DNA of 64,000 nucleotides, from the NCBI GenBank assembly GCA_902729315.2, contig LR746264.1, forward strand, positions 5,729,878 through 5,793,877, read 5' to 3'. Origin of the DNA: Spirodela intermedia. Lineage: Eukaryota; Streptophyta; Magnoliopsida; Alismatales; Araceae. The translations under genes and the position numbers were made by a program. Positions within the stretch are counted from its first letter, which is position 1; each line of letters starts with the position of its first letter. Under the pieces are notes generated by a model. It saw only the letters and a list, made by a program, of their open reading frames with translations. It was not told the origin of the DNA and made no database searches. Shown piece after piece: positions 12,001-23,477 of the stretch.

Positions 12001-15000
12001 ATCTACCAAAGGTTTGATGGTTTCCTCACATGGATTGTCATCGTCGTCATATTCTAAAATTTGAAAAATAGATCAGACATGCTTCAGAGGAGAAAAGATC
12101 AATGAGACCTAGTCACTACTTGGAGCCATATAAAATAATTGACTCTAAGGAGCAGTGCACAATAGGTTATCCTAATGTCATTTAGATCCAAGAAATTCAA
12201 TATGCAGCTGTTACTTATGTCGTCACAGATTTTACCCTAGTTTTTGACTTCTATGGAACTCTTATTATGCCTTTGTAAAAGCTAGTAACCCCTGAAAACT
12301 GCCATGGTAGCATAAATTGTGATGTATTTGAGATATCATAGAATGTTGATTGTCGGTTTGTTTCCTTTCCATTCTATGTTTTACTCGTGCTATCTCTTTC
12401 TGCATATTATTTCTGGGGCATGCGCCTCCTGCCAAACCACTGAGCTTTGCTACCCTATTATCTTGGTCTCACAGTCTTAGGGCTGCTTTAACAAAAGTAG
12501 GAGAAGCCCGACTTCTCCTATCTTTTATTTATGCCTTCTCGTGTGTTTTAATCCTTTAAGAAAAAAAGGGTTATCTAGTGCAAGGACAAGAGTATCCACT
12601 TTGAAAAAATAAAATTACGAGATCAGAAAAAAAATAATTTCGGGTCCCCAAAGATGCCCTTGGAACAGAATTTTCAGTCAAAAGTCGTTATACCCTTATT
12701 CATCTGATGTATTGGATAAAACCAGCTTCCTTGAACAAAGTTTGTGGGCACTTTTCGACAGGAAAATACAAAATAAAATGGCATCTTATTTTACATGGGT
12801 AGGTACATCTCCCTGAAGTGCTCTAATAATTGATTATGAAATAATACTCATCATTCGATTGTTTTTTATTGGCTGATGCCCATGTATGTATTTCTCGCTT
12901 GTCTGTGTTTTGGTATGTCCCCTGCAAAGTCTTATGCCATAAAAAGTTACGCCTAAGATGAGGCATCAGTAAAATAACCAAGACAGCAAAACTTTAATAG
13001 ATAAGGATAAAAATCTGAATGAAAAAAATAAACAGCTTATGAAATGAAAATGACGTTATCCAAACGTTATTCAAGAGAGAAAAAAGAAAAAGATAATCAC
13101 CAAGAAAACTACAGGCAACAGAGTTGATGTAGCTTCGAGCCTCAATGGAATCAAGACCAAGGGCAATAATATTGAAATCTCTGTAAAATTCAATGTCTTT
13201 ATCTTCGATTCTGCAGAAGTGTGGTACTATATTTACCCCACTAACTCTCTCCATAACACGTCTTGCGGCAACCTCAGCTTTAGATTTTCCCACATCATGG
13301 ATCCTAAAGTTAAAGATCAATCATTTCATTGAAAGAAATATCAACATAGCGAATTTAAAGCGAATAATGTTGAATCATAACATCATCATCCAGCATGAAC
13401 TGTTCTTGAATCAACACATAAATAAGACAAAAAATCTAGCCCAAATTAAAAGGGATAATTTCATATTTTCTATAGACTAAATGTAGTGTGAAGTAAATAG
13501 TCCGATAGAAAGAACAACGTTTTAGAAGCAACTTAAAATTGTGGATGATTTTATCCATGAATTCAAAGAGTGTAGCCTCAATTAGCCTATAATGACAGCA
13601 CAAAACAGGCTATTGCGCCATATATATACTTTTACAAAGTGGTTATTACCAGACTGCCTAAATAGAAGGTGATGAAAGTCGAAATGTGTTCAAATATAAC
13701 CAGATAAAGCCAAATAAAAAATCCACCAGACACAAAAGAATAATCACAAGTTCACATAATGAACTTACATAATGAATGTGAATGTCCTAAGTTCAACCCA
13801 AACCATGAAATATTATAACCTCTATGAACAAAATCTCCGAAACATTCACTCACATAAAAAGTCTTAACCGTAGGTTTTTATTATCAATATTTTTTTTATT
13901 TCCTTTGGAGATATTTTTGCAAGAGAATTATTAAGCCCTATGAATATGGTTCTACTCTAACACACAAAACTATCCCTGAAGCATTCCCACCAAGGGAAGT
14001 CCACTGCTTATCTCTTTCTGGGAGGAGCTCCTCAAAGGATGACCACCTCATTTCACATAGACTGGGACGTGCTAAAAAAATTATAAAATTTGATCATGTA
14101 TACCCAGAAGTGCCAACTGACTCTATTCCCAGTCTTCAAGTGGCAGCTATCATATTGTCCATACCAAGAACAAACTGATGAACGTCAGAAGCTTCCCGTG
14201 ACCATACAAGGAATTACATGTTAAGAAGGATAGGCTAGTTATAAAGGTTTGGTGATCAACAGATGAGGGATTCATTTTAGAATACTTTCAAACGTACTGA
14301 CCATCATGGAACTAATAAGAAATAGAACTCCAATTAAAAGTTTCAACCTTGAAACTTAGTATATTGAGTGAGTTCATTGAAAATGCATAGATTTATTCAA
14401 AGGGTCCAGGTCCCTTCTTCTAGATATTTTGTAGCGGTCAAACCCCATGTTAGCAACATTCAGAACAAATGCAGCCAAACTCGGTAGTTGCAGATTCCAC
14501 AGAGGGAAAAATGCTCTAGAACGGAACGTTTAAGCTTTTATCACCCTGAATACAATACAGAAAATGCTGAGAAGTGATTTTCACGCTAACCGGATTACTG
14601 GTGTGAAGTTCTCAATCGCCTAACAAATTCTGGGTTTCAAGACCTGATGTTGGAATCGGGAGTAAAATATGCGTTGCGATGCAGTCGTACGGATAGATAG
14701 ATAAATAGATAGATAGTGAGTAAGTAAAGGATGCCATTGTAAAGATTGGGACCTGAAAAGGAATTGGCGGTTGAGGTTGGAGACCTCGATGGTGTCCATG
14801 TCGATGACTTCGAGGTTCTTGAAACCGGAGAGAGCGAGATCCTTGAGAAGCTCGCAGCCCAGCCCGCCCGCGCCCACAACCAACACCCTGACGTACTCCC
14901 CCAGCTCATCCCTCAACTGGAGTCACAAGAATTTCAGACCGTGCGACGGCAGAAGAGACCAAAGAAACAGGAACGATCTACTCGCTACACTAAGAGCAAA

Positions 15001-15163
15001 TCCACCCCCCAAAACCACCAAAAAAAAAACAAGACAGTGGAGGAGGAGGGGTGGGAGGTTTTACCTGAGGGCTGGGCTCGAAGATGGGGCTGACGATATT
15101 GCCAGGCCTGGCGAGGAGCTTGTCGAGGTCCCGCCATCTCTCCTCCGCCGAGGCGTCCCCCAT
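9028..15163 (-). CDS. ECR1: NEDD8/RUB-activating enzyme E1 catalytic subunit (ECR1/UBA3), complete
   Basis: Nine exons on the minus strand: 15065-15163, 14753-14916, 13101-13303, 11821-12053, 11666-11728, 11518-11574, 11175-11296, 10248-10365 and 9028-9324. They sum to 1356 bp (451 residues), with every phase consistent, close to Arabidopsis ECR1. The protein pairs with AXR1 and adenylates RUB/NEDD8, then passes it to RCE1 for cullin modification in auxin signalling (family knowledge). Visible motifs are the N-terminal [20 protein letters not shown], nucleotide-binding VVGAGGLG at about 46-53, [18 protein letters not shown], zinc-binding CFEC (193-196) and CLVC, and the catalytic cysteine in [12 protein letters not shown] at about 210. 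The C-terminal ubiquitin-fold part includes [20 protein letters not shown]. Introns 2 and 3 are 1.4 and 1.0 kb; intron 2 starts close to a GATA-type repeat at 14692-14720. No lesion was seen. Confidence 0.95.
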
Positions 15164-17243
15164 TCCCGGTGCCGCCGCCGCCGCCGCCGCCGTCACCGCT
15201 TTACCCGCCCCTCGCCATCGGTACCTTCTCACGCCACGCCCTCCTCCCGTCCCCCCTCCTTCCTCACTCGCCCTCCTGGTGGAGGGCCCCCCTCCCTCTC
15301 ACAACACGGTCTTCTACACACACGAGCTCTTTTATGTACCAGAGTGCCTATTTCCATTTTTTAAAATATGGAAAATACTATTAGTAGCGTCTACCGACAA
15401 TTAAGCCCGAAGCCCGGCCAAATCATTATTCGAGCCGGGCCCGGGCTTCCGGTAGGTCCCACCCAAGAGTACTCTCTTCGAATAGACTATCTATCAGTGA
15501 TGAAATAGAATTGGCCCAAATGGGTCCGGGCTGGGCCGAGAGCTTATAGACGTCCGGTCGAGGCCCAAAACCGTGGAAAATACGTGGTTTTATAACCATT
15601 TTTCTCTTGTTTTCAAGATTAAATATAAGAATTTATAATTTCGAAAACAAGAAAAATAATTTTTTATATGTATTCGATTCATTCCAAAATCTGAAATTCT
15701 TACCGACTGGAGAAAGAAGAAGCACTCTCTTGCAGAAACTCTGCGCCTGAAACTCTAACCCCACCCCCATTCCTTCACAGCGGCCTCCCGAAGAGCAACA
15801 GCCAGATGGCTGCCGCTGCGGCCACTGCTGCCGCCGCCTTCGCTGTGAGCCGCAGCGCTCCCTTCCACGTCCGATTGGCCGGCCTTGCTCGACCTTCTCT
15901 GGATAATCCCATCCTGAGGAGCCCTAACGCGCCGTCGCCGTCGCCGCAGCCGCAGATCCGAGCGGCTCCCCCCTGATCGAGGAGGACGGCGAGGACATCC
16001 AGTGGCTGCATTGCGAGGAGTTTCTGGATCGAGGCGGCCAGCAGGAAGATCGACGCCCATCGCCGCACGACGGCCCTGTCCAGCCCCCCGCCGTTCCTCC
16101 CCCTCTTCCGCCGGCCGGCGCTCCATCCCAGGAAGGCGACCGTCGCCGTCCCCCGCGCAGTGCTCCGGCGAGGCTCTGGCTTGCTGCGGAGGGGATAAAG
16201 GGGAAGGAACTGGTGGAACCGTCCGCCGAGGAACTCCCCGCGGTGGCGGCAGAAGAGAGGGCGCTGCGGCGGAGCGGCGAGTTGGGAGAAGCATGGGAAG
16301 GTGCCCGGTAGCCGGTGGGCCCAGGGGGGGGGAGAGATGGCGGCGTTCATCGCGGCGGTGAGTCCCTGTGATGCTGGCCAGAGCGCGACATTCATTCCTA
16401 AATCCTTTCTCAAGGTGACGATCTCTACGGATTTTGAATCGGATGCGGGTGTGTGCATCGGTTGGCGTCCGAGCAATCAGAAAATCCATTTTTCCAAAAG
16501 TAATAATAAATAATGATTTCGTATTTTTTTTATGATAAACGGATAAATTCCCATCTGTATATGCAAATTAATTTGGGACTCGTCGATAAAAATAAATATT
16601 ATATAACGTATTCTTATAAAACGGATAAAAGGACACTTCCCAACGACTCTTTGAACCATTATCACTTGTAATTTTTCCTTATTTAATCATACGATTAAAT
16701 TACAGATTCTCTGAGTTTAATCCGTATTTCATGTTGGCATCGGAAAATATAAGTTAAACTCTTCGGTTACTCATTAATTTCTGATTTAATCTATTTTTCA
16801 GTCTTTAGCGTTAAAAAATATCGGGCATTTTTTCATATTTAGAAAAATAATTTAAACAATAATTTCTGTTTATTTTCTGAAGAAAACGTCCTTTTTCGCG
16901 ACAGGGCAAGATCTATGATACCAGGGGGAAACTAAAGAACATAATTTTTTCCCAAAAAAAAAGAAATTAACGTATAGTTGTAGTTCCTCTTCCCCGGCGG
17001 ACAAATTAAATCAAAAGAAATTAATGGCACATTCCGTGTGGAACAAATAACTGCGTATTGTTTCTCGATATCCCTCCCATGAAATCAGGGAGCTGTTCTT
17101 GGCTCGCTCGTCTCACCGGGTTTGGTCAAACAATCGGGAAGACTCTGCCACCAGTTTAGGAAAATATCAGTATCATCCTATGATCCAAACTCCCCGGTGT
17201 ATGAACATATGTGTGTGAGTGAAGGTGTATTTAACCGTCGTCT
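15164..17243. other. Intergenic region with an unresolved GC-rich segment (15.75-16.5 kb)
   Basis: 15164-15750 upstream of ECR1 is GC-rich near the start codon and then AT-rich. From 15750 to 16500 the DNA is very GC-rich and open in several frames. A plus-strand ATG frame at 15806-15976 encodes 56 residues starting MAAAAATAAAAFAVSRS, which looks like a plastid or mitochondrial presequence. The next plus frame stays open past the stop but matches nothing I know. A minus-strand frame of 233 codons (15775-16476) covers the same bases. 16500-17243 is AT-rich with no coding signal. I cannot tell whether this is a gene start, a broken gene copy or GC-driven noise. Confidence 0.4.
15806..15976 (+). 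other. Possible organelle-targeted protein fragment or exon 1
   Basis: This 56-codon frame begins MAAAAATAAAAFAVSRS, followed by an Arg- and Pro-rich stretch with no acidic residue before residue 30. That composition resembles a plant transit peptide. No downstream exon could be identified before the minus-strand TBL gene. It could be the truncated 5' end of a gene. It is in divergent orientation to ECR1, whose ATG is 643 bp away. Confidence 0.25.
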
Positions 17244-18504
17244 TCAACCTCCCGCAGGTGTTAGGGAGTGGTGGTTCTTGAGATCCCATCTGAGGAAGAC
17301 GGCGTGGAGGAGCTCGTTCCAGGTGTCGGGGACTCCAGGGAGGCACCAGTGGCTGCAGTCCTGCCGGTGCAGCGGCGCCGCCTTCCCCGGGCCGAGGTTG
17401 TACACGGAGGCGTGCCCGTCACGCCGACGGGCGGTCAACTGGGTGACGTTCAAAACCTCCACCGGCGGGCGGTGGCGGCGGCGGCGCCGGGCCCTCTCAG
17501 AGATCACCTCTCCGGCGACCCGGAGAGCCCAGTGCTCCGCCTCGGCCGGCGGCGGACCTTCCAAATCTGGGAGCGTCTCCTTGTGGCAGCTCCCTCCTTT
17601 CTTCCAGTCGCCGCTCCTGTGGGGGATTTACACCGCCGGCGCTAACGGAGGAGGTTGGGGGAACGCAGCTTTTGTGCAGCGAGTTTCGGAATGATTGAGT
17701 GATCGATTGGTTACCTGAAATGGATCGGCGCGTAGCTGCGGAGGACGACGAGCGTTTTACGGGGGTTGACGTCTCTCCCCACCCAATCGAGTAAGGTCTC
17801 GATTGACTTCCGGTATGCCTGCTCCATTGTCATCTCCATTTTCACCCGATTCCCCACCTGGAAATAGTACCCGCTGCCGAAACAGGATTTGGCGGGTTAA
17901 AAAAAAACCTTCATACCCGATTAACTTAGTCCTCCTGTTTCTTGCCATAATTCGCAAATTTGCCTTATTTTCTTCCCCAAGCGATTATCTCCGAACGCAT
18001 TTAATTTTCCTTTTCTGGTATGTGGGTTTTAAAATTTTCTTGGACAATCCTAGAGAGAGAGAGAGAGAGAGAGAGGTACCTGCGAAGGGTCTTTTCGTAG
18101 TTCCACCAGTGGCCGGAGTTGAAGACGATGACGTCGGCGGTGCGCCACCGGGATGAGCTCCAGTCCATGAAATCCAGCCTCAACGTGGCTCTGACCTTCC
18201 CCGGCGAGCGCGGCGGCGGGCGGCTCTGGGCGACGAGGAACGGCGCACGGTAGTACTCGACGGTGCAGTTGAAGGTGCGGAACATGAAGGAGAGGAACCC
18301 TCTGTGCTTGGTGATGGGGCTCCCGTTGACCTCGTAGATGGAGCTCTTGTCAGCGACGGCGGAGGAGAGAAGACAGAGGAGGGATTCCCACTGGTTCCTT
18401 CCGATCGAGTCCCCCACGAAAGCCACTCGCCGGCCCCGCAGCCTCTCCAGCATCCCCCTCGCATCGAACCTTCCCCGACCCACCCAGAAACCACACTCGT
18501 GAGT

Positions 18505-18544
<40 letters not shown>

Positions 18545-18971
18545 GTGAGAACCTGGGCATGTCGCAGTGGGCAGGCTGCCATCGCCACTTGGTATAGTTG
18601 TTGTCCGGTCGACCATTCTCCTCGCAGCGAAACCCGCCGTCTATAAACGGGCAGTCTGTGGAATTATACAGCGGGTAGCTTTCGTCCCACACCCACTTCC
18701 CCTCGAAGAGATCGCACGGCCCGTTCCCCCGCCCCTCCTCCTTCAAGGCCTCCAGCGGCCTCTCCTTCAAGGCCTCCGGCGGCCTCTCCTCCAAGGCCTC
18801 CGGCGGCTTCTCATTTGAGTCCTCCGCCAGCCTCTGCTCCTCCATGAAACCCACCACCCAGTCTGTGGCGGAGGGAACGGCGCTGTACTGCTGGTAGAAG
18901 AAGAAACAGAGGACGGAGACCACCAGAAAGATGAAGACAGTGGCCGCATGGACTTTGTCCACGGGCTTCAT
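17244..18971 (-). CDS. TBL: TRICHOME BIREFRINGENCE-LIKE (TBL) polysaccharide O-acetyltransferase
   Basis: Four exons: 18553-18971, 18080-18469, 17715-17873 and 17244-17616, phases 2, 2, 2, giving 446 residues. It is a type II Golgi membrane protein: a short cytosolic N-terminus, then a membrane span at about residues 8-26, followed by a charged stem. The PMR5N/TBL domain begins at [17 protein letters not shown]. The esterase motif GDS is in [19 protein letters not shown] (Ser at about 161). The second motif, DCSHWCLPG, supplies the DxxH (about 409-412). TBL enzymes acetylate xylan, mannan or pectin in the Golgi. The block [16 protein letters not shown] suggests the TBL8-11 group, but the acceptor cannot be assigned. 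The stem has three copies of an eight-residue repeat (PPEALEER-like, about 18740-18815). Introns 1 (83 bp) and 2 (206 bp) carry CT repeats, in intron 2 directly at the donor. Confidence 0.93.
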
Positions 18972-20029
18972 CCTCCTCGGCTTCTCTCAGAAGCCCCGCC
19001 GCCGTCTACCGCCGTGGCCGGCGGCGTTCCCCAGCGGCCTCCACGGGCCTATGTGGCGCTGGGAGGATGGCAAGCGGTCCTGCGAGGGCCAGAAGAGAAA
19101 AGGGAGCTTTACGAGACGAACACGGTTGTAGGTCGGAGCACGGGGAAGAGGACAGCGGAAGGGCTAGCCGGTGAAGGAGACGACGTCACAAAGGCTTCTC
19201 TATTCAGGCGGTGGGATTATTTGGACAGCATCGCTTACGTGGCGGTTACTAACCTTGCCGCCGCCGCTGCATTTAATCTCTGTCTCCCTATCTCTCTCAA
19301 GCCCATCCCTCTCGCTTATGGGTGGAGAGTTAAACGAAACCGAAGGACGGGCCAAGAGGAAAAAGAACAAGAGGAAGAGGGAGACAAACGAAGGAGACGT
19401 GCTGGCGATTCTGTCTCTCTCTCTCCAACTCGTCCACGGCTTCTTCGGTCAATTCGATATCTTCGCTACAGTCAACGGCGTTGCTATCGTCTTACCCAAA
19501 GCTCACGGGCCACAATCAAATGCGCGTATTTATATTTATATATATTAACCGCGGGGAAAACTCTAGGGGCGCTGACCATGATTCAGGGTACCTGAAATCT
19601 GCGGGCTCGGTCAGTCCGCTCAGCCCAATTTCTACAAGATCGACTAAATCTGTCCTCGTTGACCTTGATGATGGTTCGGATGAATGAATCCCAAAGTCAA
19701 AACCCATTAGGTTCACAAGAGATACCGTGGGAAATCCCATCACTGTGGCTGGGGGTCTAGTTTCCCATACTTGGGCCTTAGAATCCAGCCCGAGAAGTCT
19801 GGCTCAGCTCAATTTGACCTTCCATCAAACCCGACCCAACGTCTACAACTCTCTCTCTTTCTCTCTCTCTCGCTGTAAATGCACGTGGAGCGGACAGGGC
19901 CAATCTGGGCCAGTGATAATACGGTCCAGCCCTGGGCCATTAATAAGGGGGGGGGGGGCAACTATAGGACGAAGGGAAATAAATTATCAATGGGTTCACC
20001 CATATTAATATTTTGTATCGAACTTCGAG
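18972..20029. other. TBL upstream region and intergenic DNA
   Basis: This is the presumed promoter of the minus-strand TBL gene. A TATA-like run (TATATAAATATAAATA on the minus strand) is at about 19531-19548, which would give a 5' UTR of over 500 bp. Frames such as 18948-19595 (plus) are not recognisable. A short interrupted CT tract is at about 19851-19872 and an eleven-base G run at about 19948-19959. Confidence 0.45.
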
Positions 20030-21331
20030 AAATGTGCTTTAAGGTCGAGAAAATAATGACCGTCTTCGTATTGGTTTGTTGGTCGGGGTAGTTTTTAAGT
20101 CTCATAAAAATGCACGACACGCCAAATTTAGAATAATTTGGTCGTCCATGTGAATTCGTTGGGTGTCCTGATAGTTCCCCCTAATGACTGGTAAACGGAG
20201 ATGGAATTAGAGCAGTCAAAGGAGTTTTCCCGGGCTCGGGCCTTGCCAAGTTCTTCTGGGGCCCGTTCCAACGAAAAGCCCATGATTTGGACTGAGGAAG
20301 TTAGATAGATAGAGAGAGAGAGAGAGACGGGGGTAGATCGGGCTGAAGTCCAAGCATAGAGAAGACCATTTCCGGGCTTTTCTCCCTCGGGCCCGTCCAA
20401 ACCGCAGCAGATTCCCCCGATTTACGTGTATTATTTATATAATTTTTGGTAATAGTTATGACGATGCAAAGGTCAACTAATGTGAATGCCAGGTAGAACA
20501 GCCATATTCTCCTCTGTTAGTGAAAAAACGGTAATTTATTGTTCACCAACTAAGGTTTAAAGCCTCAACCAACCAAAGTTGTCTAAAGGGGGGAGATCCC
20601 AGCGAACGGAATTCATATATTTATTATTTACATTATTTTATAAATTGTTTTACCTGCTGCTTCAGTGGGCCCGACCCAGGCTGGGCCTTACGAATAAAGA
20701 AGAAGCCCGGTCTTCATCTAGCCCGCTTTTAAAGAATGGCCTGTGATCATAAAAAGGCCTGAAATATCAACGTAGGGCCGGGCCCCCAACTTGGAGAGAG
20801 AGAGAGAGAGAGAGAGAATATGCATAGCGTAATGCTGAGCCGCTGGATTCATACACATCAACGGTCGAGATGAATCCTACCTACGGTCTAACGTGCGGAT
20901 GGCGAGGCCGAGAAGCATCAATAGAAGGAGATGCTGTACAGGAGGTTACGCTATAACGCTGTCGATGGAGTCCTCCCAGCAGTCGGTAGCCGAGTCTTAT
21001 CGAATAGGTTGACCCGTGTCAAGAGGGTAGAGGGTTGACCGATACAAGTGGGCCCCAATCCTCAGGAACCCGGTTACATAGTGCCAGCTGGGTCAAACAA
21101 ACCTCGCGCTTCTGCAGCTCCCAACCGTTGTTACCGCTTCCACTTCTGGCCCAAATCCTGACGCGAGGAGGGCTCCGATTGGTTCAGACAAACCAAGCCA
21201 ATCAGAACTGCCAACAAAGGACCAGGATTCTATTGCTGGTCCAAATCTGACCCAGACAGGGCCATGCTAAGATCAGATGAACCAGGTCAACCCGTCAGTA
21301 ACCGGGCAAAATGGAGTCGGGTGGGACCTTC
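20030..21331 (+). repeat. Copy A of a dispersed segment that includes the SSU72 3' end
   Basis: This stretch aligns by eye, in the same orientation, with 34585-36705. Shared landmarks include TTATTATTTACATTATTTTA, a CTGCTKCAGTGGGC block, AATAAAGAAGAAGCC, a (GA)n tract (20794-20818 here), the SSU72 last exon and a long part of its last intron ending near CAAAATGGAGTC. Identity looks high in the SSU72-derived part and lower in the first 300 bp. It lacks the roughly 700-bp insert found in copy B at 34860-35550. Confidence 0.85.
20918..20991 (-). pseudogene. Broken copy of the last SSU72 exon
   Basis: On the minus strand this reads ATDCWEDSIDSV, as in the intact last exon at 36224-36325. It then loses about 23 bp in the middle, which shifts the frame. 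It also lacks the splice acceptor and first two codons present in the real gene. The end of the coding region, including the region of the TGA, is retained. It lies in duplicated segment A and cannot encode a functional product. Confidence 0.85.
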
Positions 21332-21539
21332 CGTGTAGAGATGTATTGTGAGATATAAGGAATCAATTGAAAGCTGCGACACTCAGCATGGATGATAGAG
21401 CCCCCCTGTATGGTTCAGGTGGTCGGATAGTTGTGAACCATTTAAAGATTAGAAATATGTTAAGTAATGCATGAAACAAATATATTTAATTCACAGTTAA
21501 CTGAAATAATATGAGAATATTTTTTTAATATTAAGTAAC

Positions 21540-22690
21540 AAGTACAAGTGGCTGATTACAAGAGAAAATTCAACCAACTGTTCAATGCACTTGACGACAT
21601 CTCGGAGGAGGCTCTTGAAAGCATCTCCATGGAAGGATTTAAGCTAGAAATTAATGGGAAAGTCAAATTATTCAACATAAAATGACTTAGTGACGTCATA
21701 GAAACTTCCTAAATAGTGGAGGTAAAGAATAATATACTTAAAGTTGTGACAGAGTCAAGAAATGATAGGCTGAAGACACCCACATGATATGACTAAGTAT
21801 GAATAATTAACTCCAGTGGTGAGTACAAGAAGTAATAAGTACTTATGATCAAGGAAAATAATTAGAGTACCAAGATAGTTCAATCAAGGGGCACAATGGT
21901 CTACCAACTGAGACATTTATACAAAGACGAATTATAATTATTCTTGGTTTATAAAAAGGACAAGGAACTGAGGGGTGATATAGAGCAATGGTTGACAATC
22001 AAAACACTTAAAGTTATGAGTGAAGACCCATAATGTAATATCAAGATCTCTATAGCTTTTGTTATTGTTAACAACACATGAATCATGAAGTTTGAAGGTA
22101 TGATTGGTAGCAGAGAATTTGCAATATTAATCGGTTGTGAGACAACTAGCAATTTCATCTCTCAAATATTGTTCCAAGAGTTGAAGCAGTGGTGATTAGG
22201 ATCACTCACTATATGTTCATTATAAGAAATGGTACAACCATAAGGGGAGTAAGAATCTATCAAAGAGTGACTTCAGAAATACAAAGGGCTGAAGGTCAAT
22301 AAAGAATAATTACTCTTGAAACTGGGCAATATAGATGTCATTCTAGGAATGTAGTGGATTCTGTCTAAAGCTTGATGCCATGGTGGTGGATTGGAAATAT
22401 ATATGGATGAAGCTTACAATAGGCGGCTCCTCTATGGCAATCCACAATTATATAAGTCTAAAGTTTTATTTTAAATCAATAACTTATGACCTCTAATAGG
22501 GACAACAAGTGTTAGTGGGAGTGTGAAAATTAATCAAGGAGACAGGTCTCATAATATAAATTTATTTATTTTTGGCTCATAATGGCTATTACAAGTATCT
22601 AATAATACTATTTGGATTAAAAAATGCGCCCCTGCCCCTCCCATTGTAGCCCAAAAAGACACTAAATCAATTCTTCAAATTTTACTCTCT
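21540..22690 (+). mobile_element. Decayed Ty3/gypsy retrotransposon fragment (gag, protease, start of RT)
   Basis: Interrupted reading frames on the plus strand give gag-like VADYKRKFNQLFNALDDISE (about 21548-21610), then protease-like FAILIGCETTSNFIS (about 22110-22165) and LGNIDVILGM (about 22325-22355). A reverse-transcriptase block follows, HYKYLIILFGLKNAPA (about 22580-22635), corresponding to the YEFLVMPFGLTNAPATFQ region of gypsy RT. The protease Asp-x-Gly site is altered (the Asp position is Gly), many stops are present, and most of the RT N-terminal part is missing. No LTRs were identified. It is an old, inactive fragment. Confidence 0.7.
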
Positions 22691-23477
22691 TTGGGGGTTC
22701 TAATGCCCTATGTGGATTCAAAGAAGCTACTTAGATCATGTGAACTGAAGATCAAGCTCATGTGGATTCAAAGGTCAATGTTTCTTCCTTCTGTAGACTT
22801 AGATTAAAGAATTTTCATAGAAATCAAGTCATTTATAGATTTAAGGACAATATTTCTATGTAAATCATGTATAACTCAAGCTATGTAAGCCTCTCTCAAA
22901 TCATCATATTTTCATTTTCCACTACATTATATAATTTACTTGATAGTGGCATATTCTACAAGGTTATTGAATTTTTTGTGATAATGTCAACTAATAGAAC
23001 ACCATAAAAGAAGAAAATTAGTAATTTGACAATTATTATAGATATAAGTACCATTCTCTATATGATATCTTTTGACGGTAATACTTGGAGATATATATCA
23101 ATAGATAAACCCATTGAATGATGGTTCATTCTTCTTCTGTACATTTCATGAATAAGAGTTGACTCTATCAGCCGACACATCCTATAAGAAGAAATGCCCT
23201 GGTGGTAGAAAATAAATTCTTTGTTGGGTGCCCACGATAAGCTGTTTAAGAAAAGTTAAGAATGACAGGTTTTTGACTAACCCAAGTCAATAAATTAGTT
23301 GTCTCGTCAGTAAATTTGTAATATTTCTCTAATTCTCTCGTCGTCCTCACTAAATGCGAATGCCGACGTTTTCTGGATTTTGAACATCGAAAAATGAGAA
23401 TTCACTGAAGGTTTGGTAGTTTGCTGAATTAGAACAGAATCTTTAGTTGACAGGAATTCATCGTAGTTGATTCCTGA
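22691..23477. other. AT-rich intergenic DNA upstream of the thioesterase gene
   Basis: No coding frame, RNA gene or repeat is recognised here. The last 200 bases before 23478 should contain the promoter and 5' UTR of the plus-strand acyl-lipid thioesterase gene. The part before about 22900 may be residual retrotransposon sequence. Confidence 0.4.

Noticed and set aside
15775-16489. Minus-strand frames of 233 and 244 codons
   Set aside because: Both lie over the same GC-rich DNA as plus-strand frames. No motif is recognised, and the Ala-rich end mirrors the GCC repeats.
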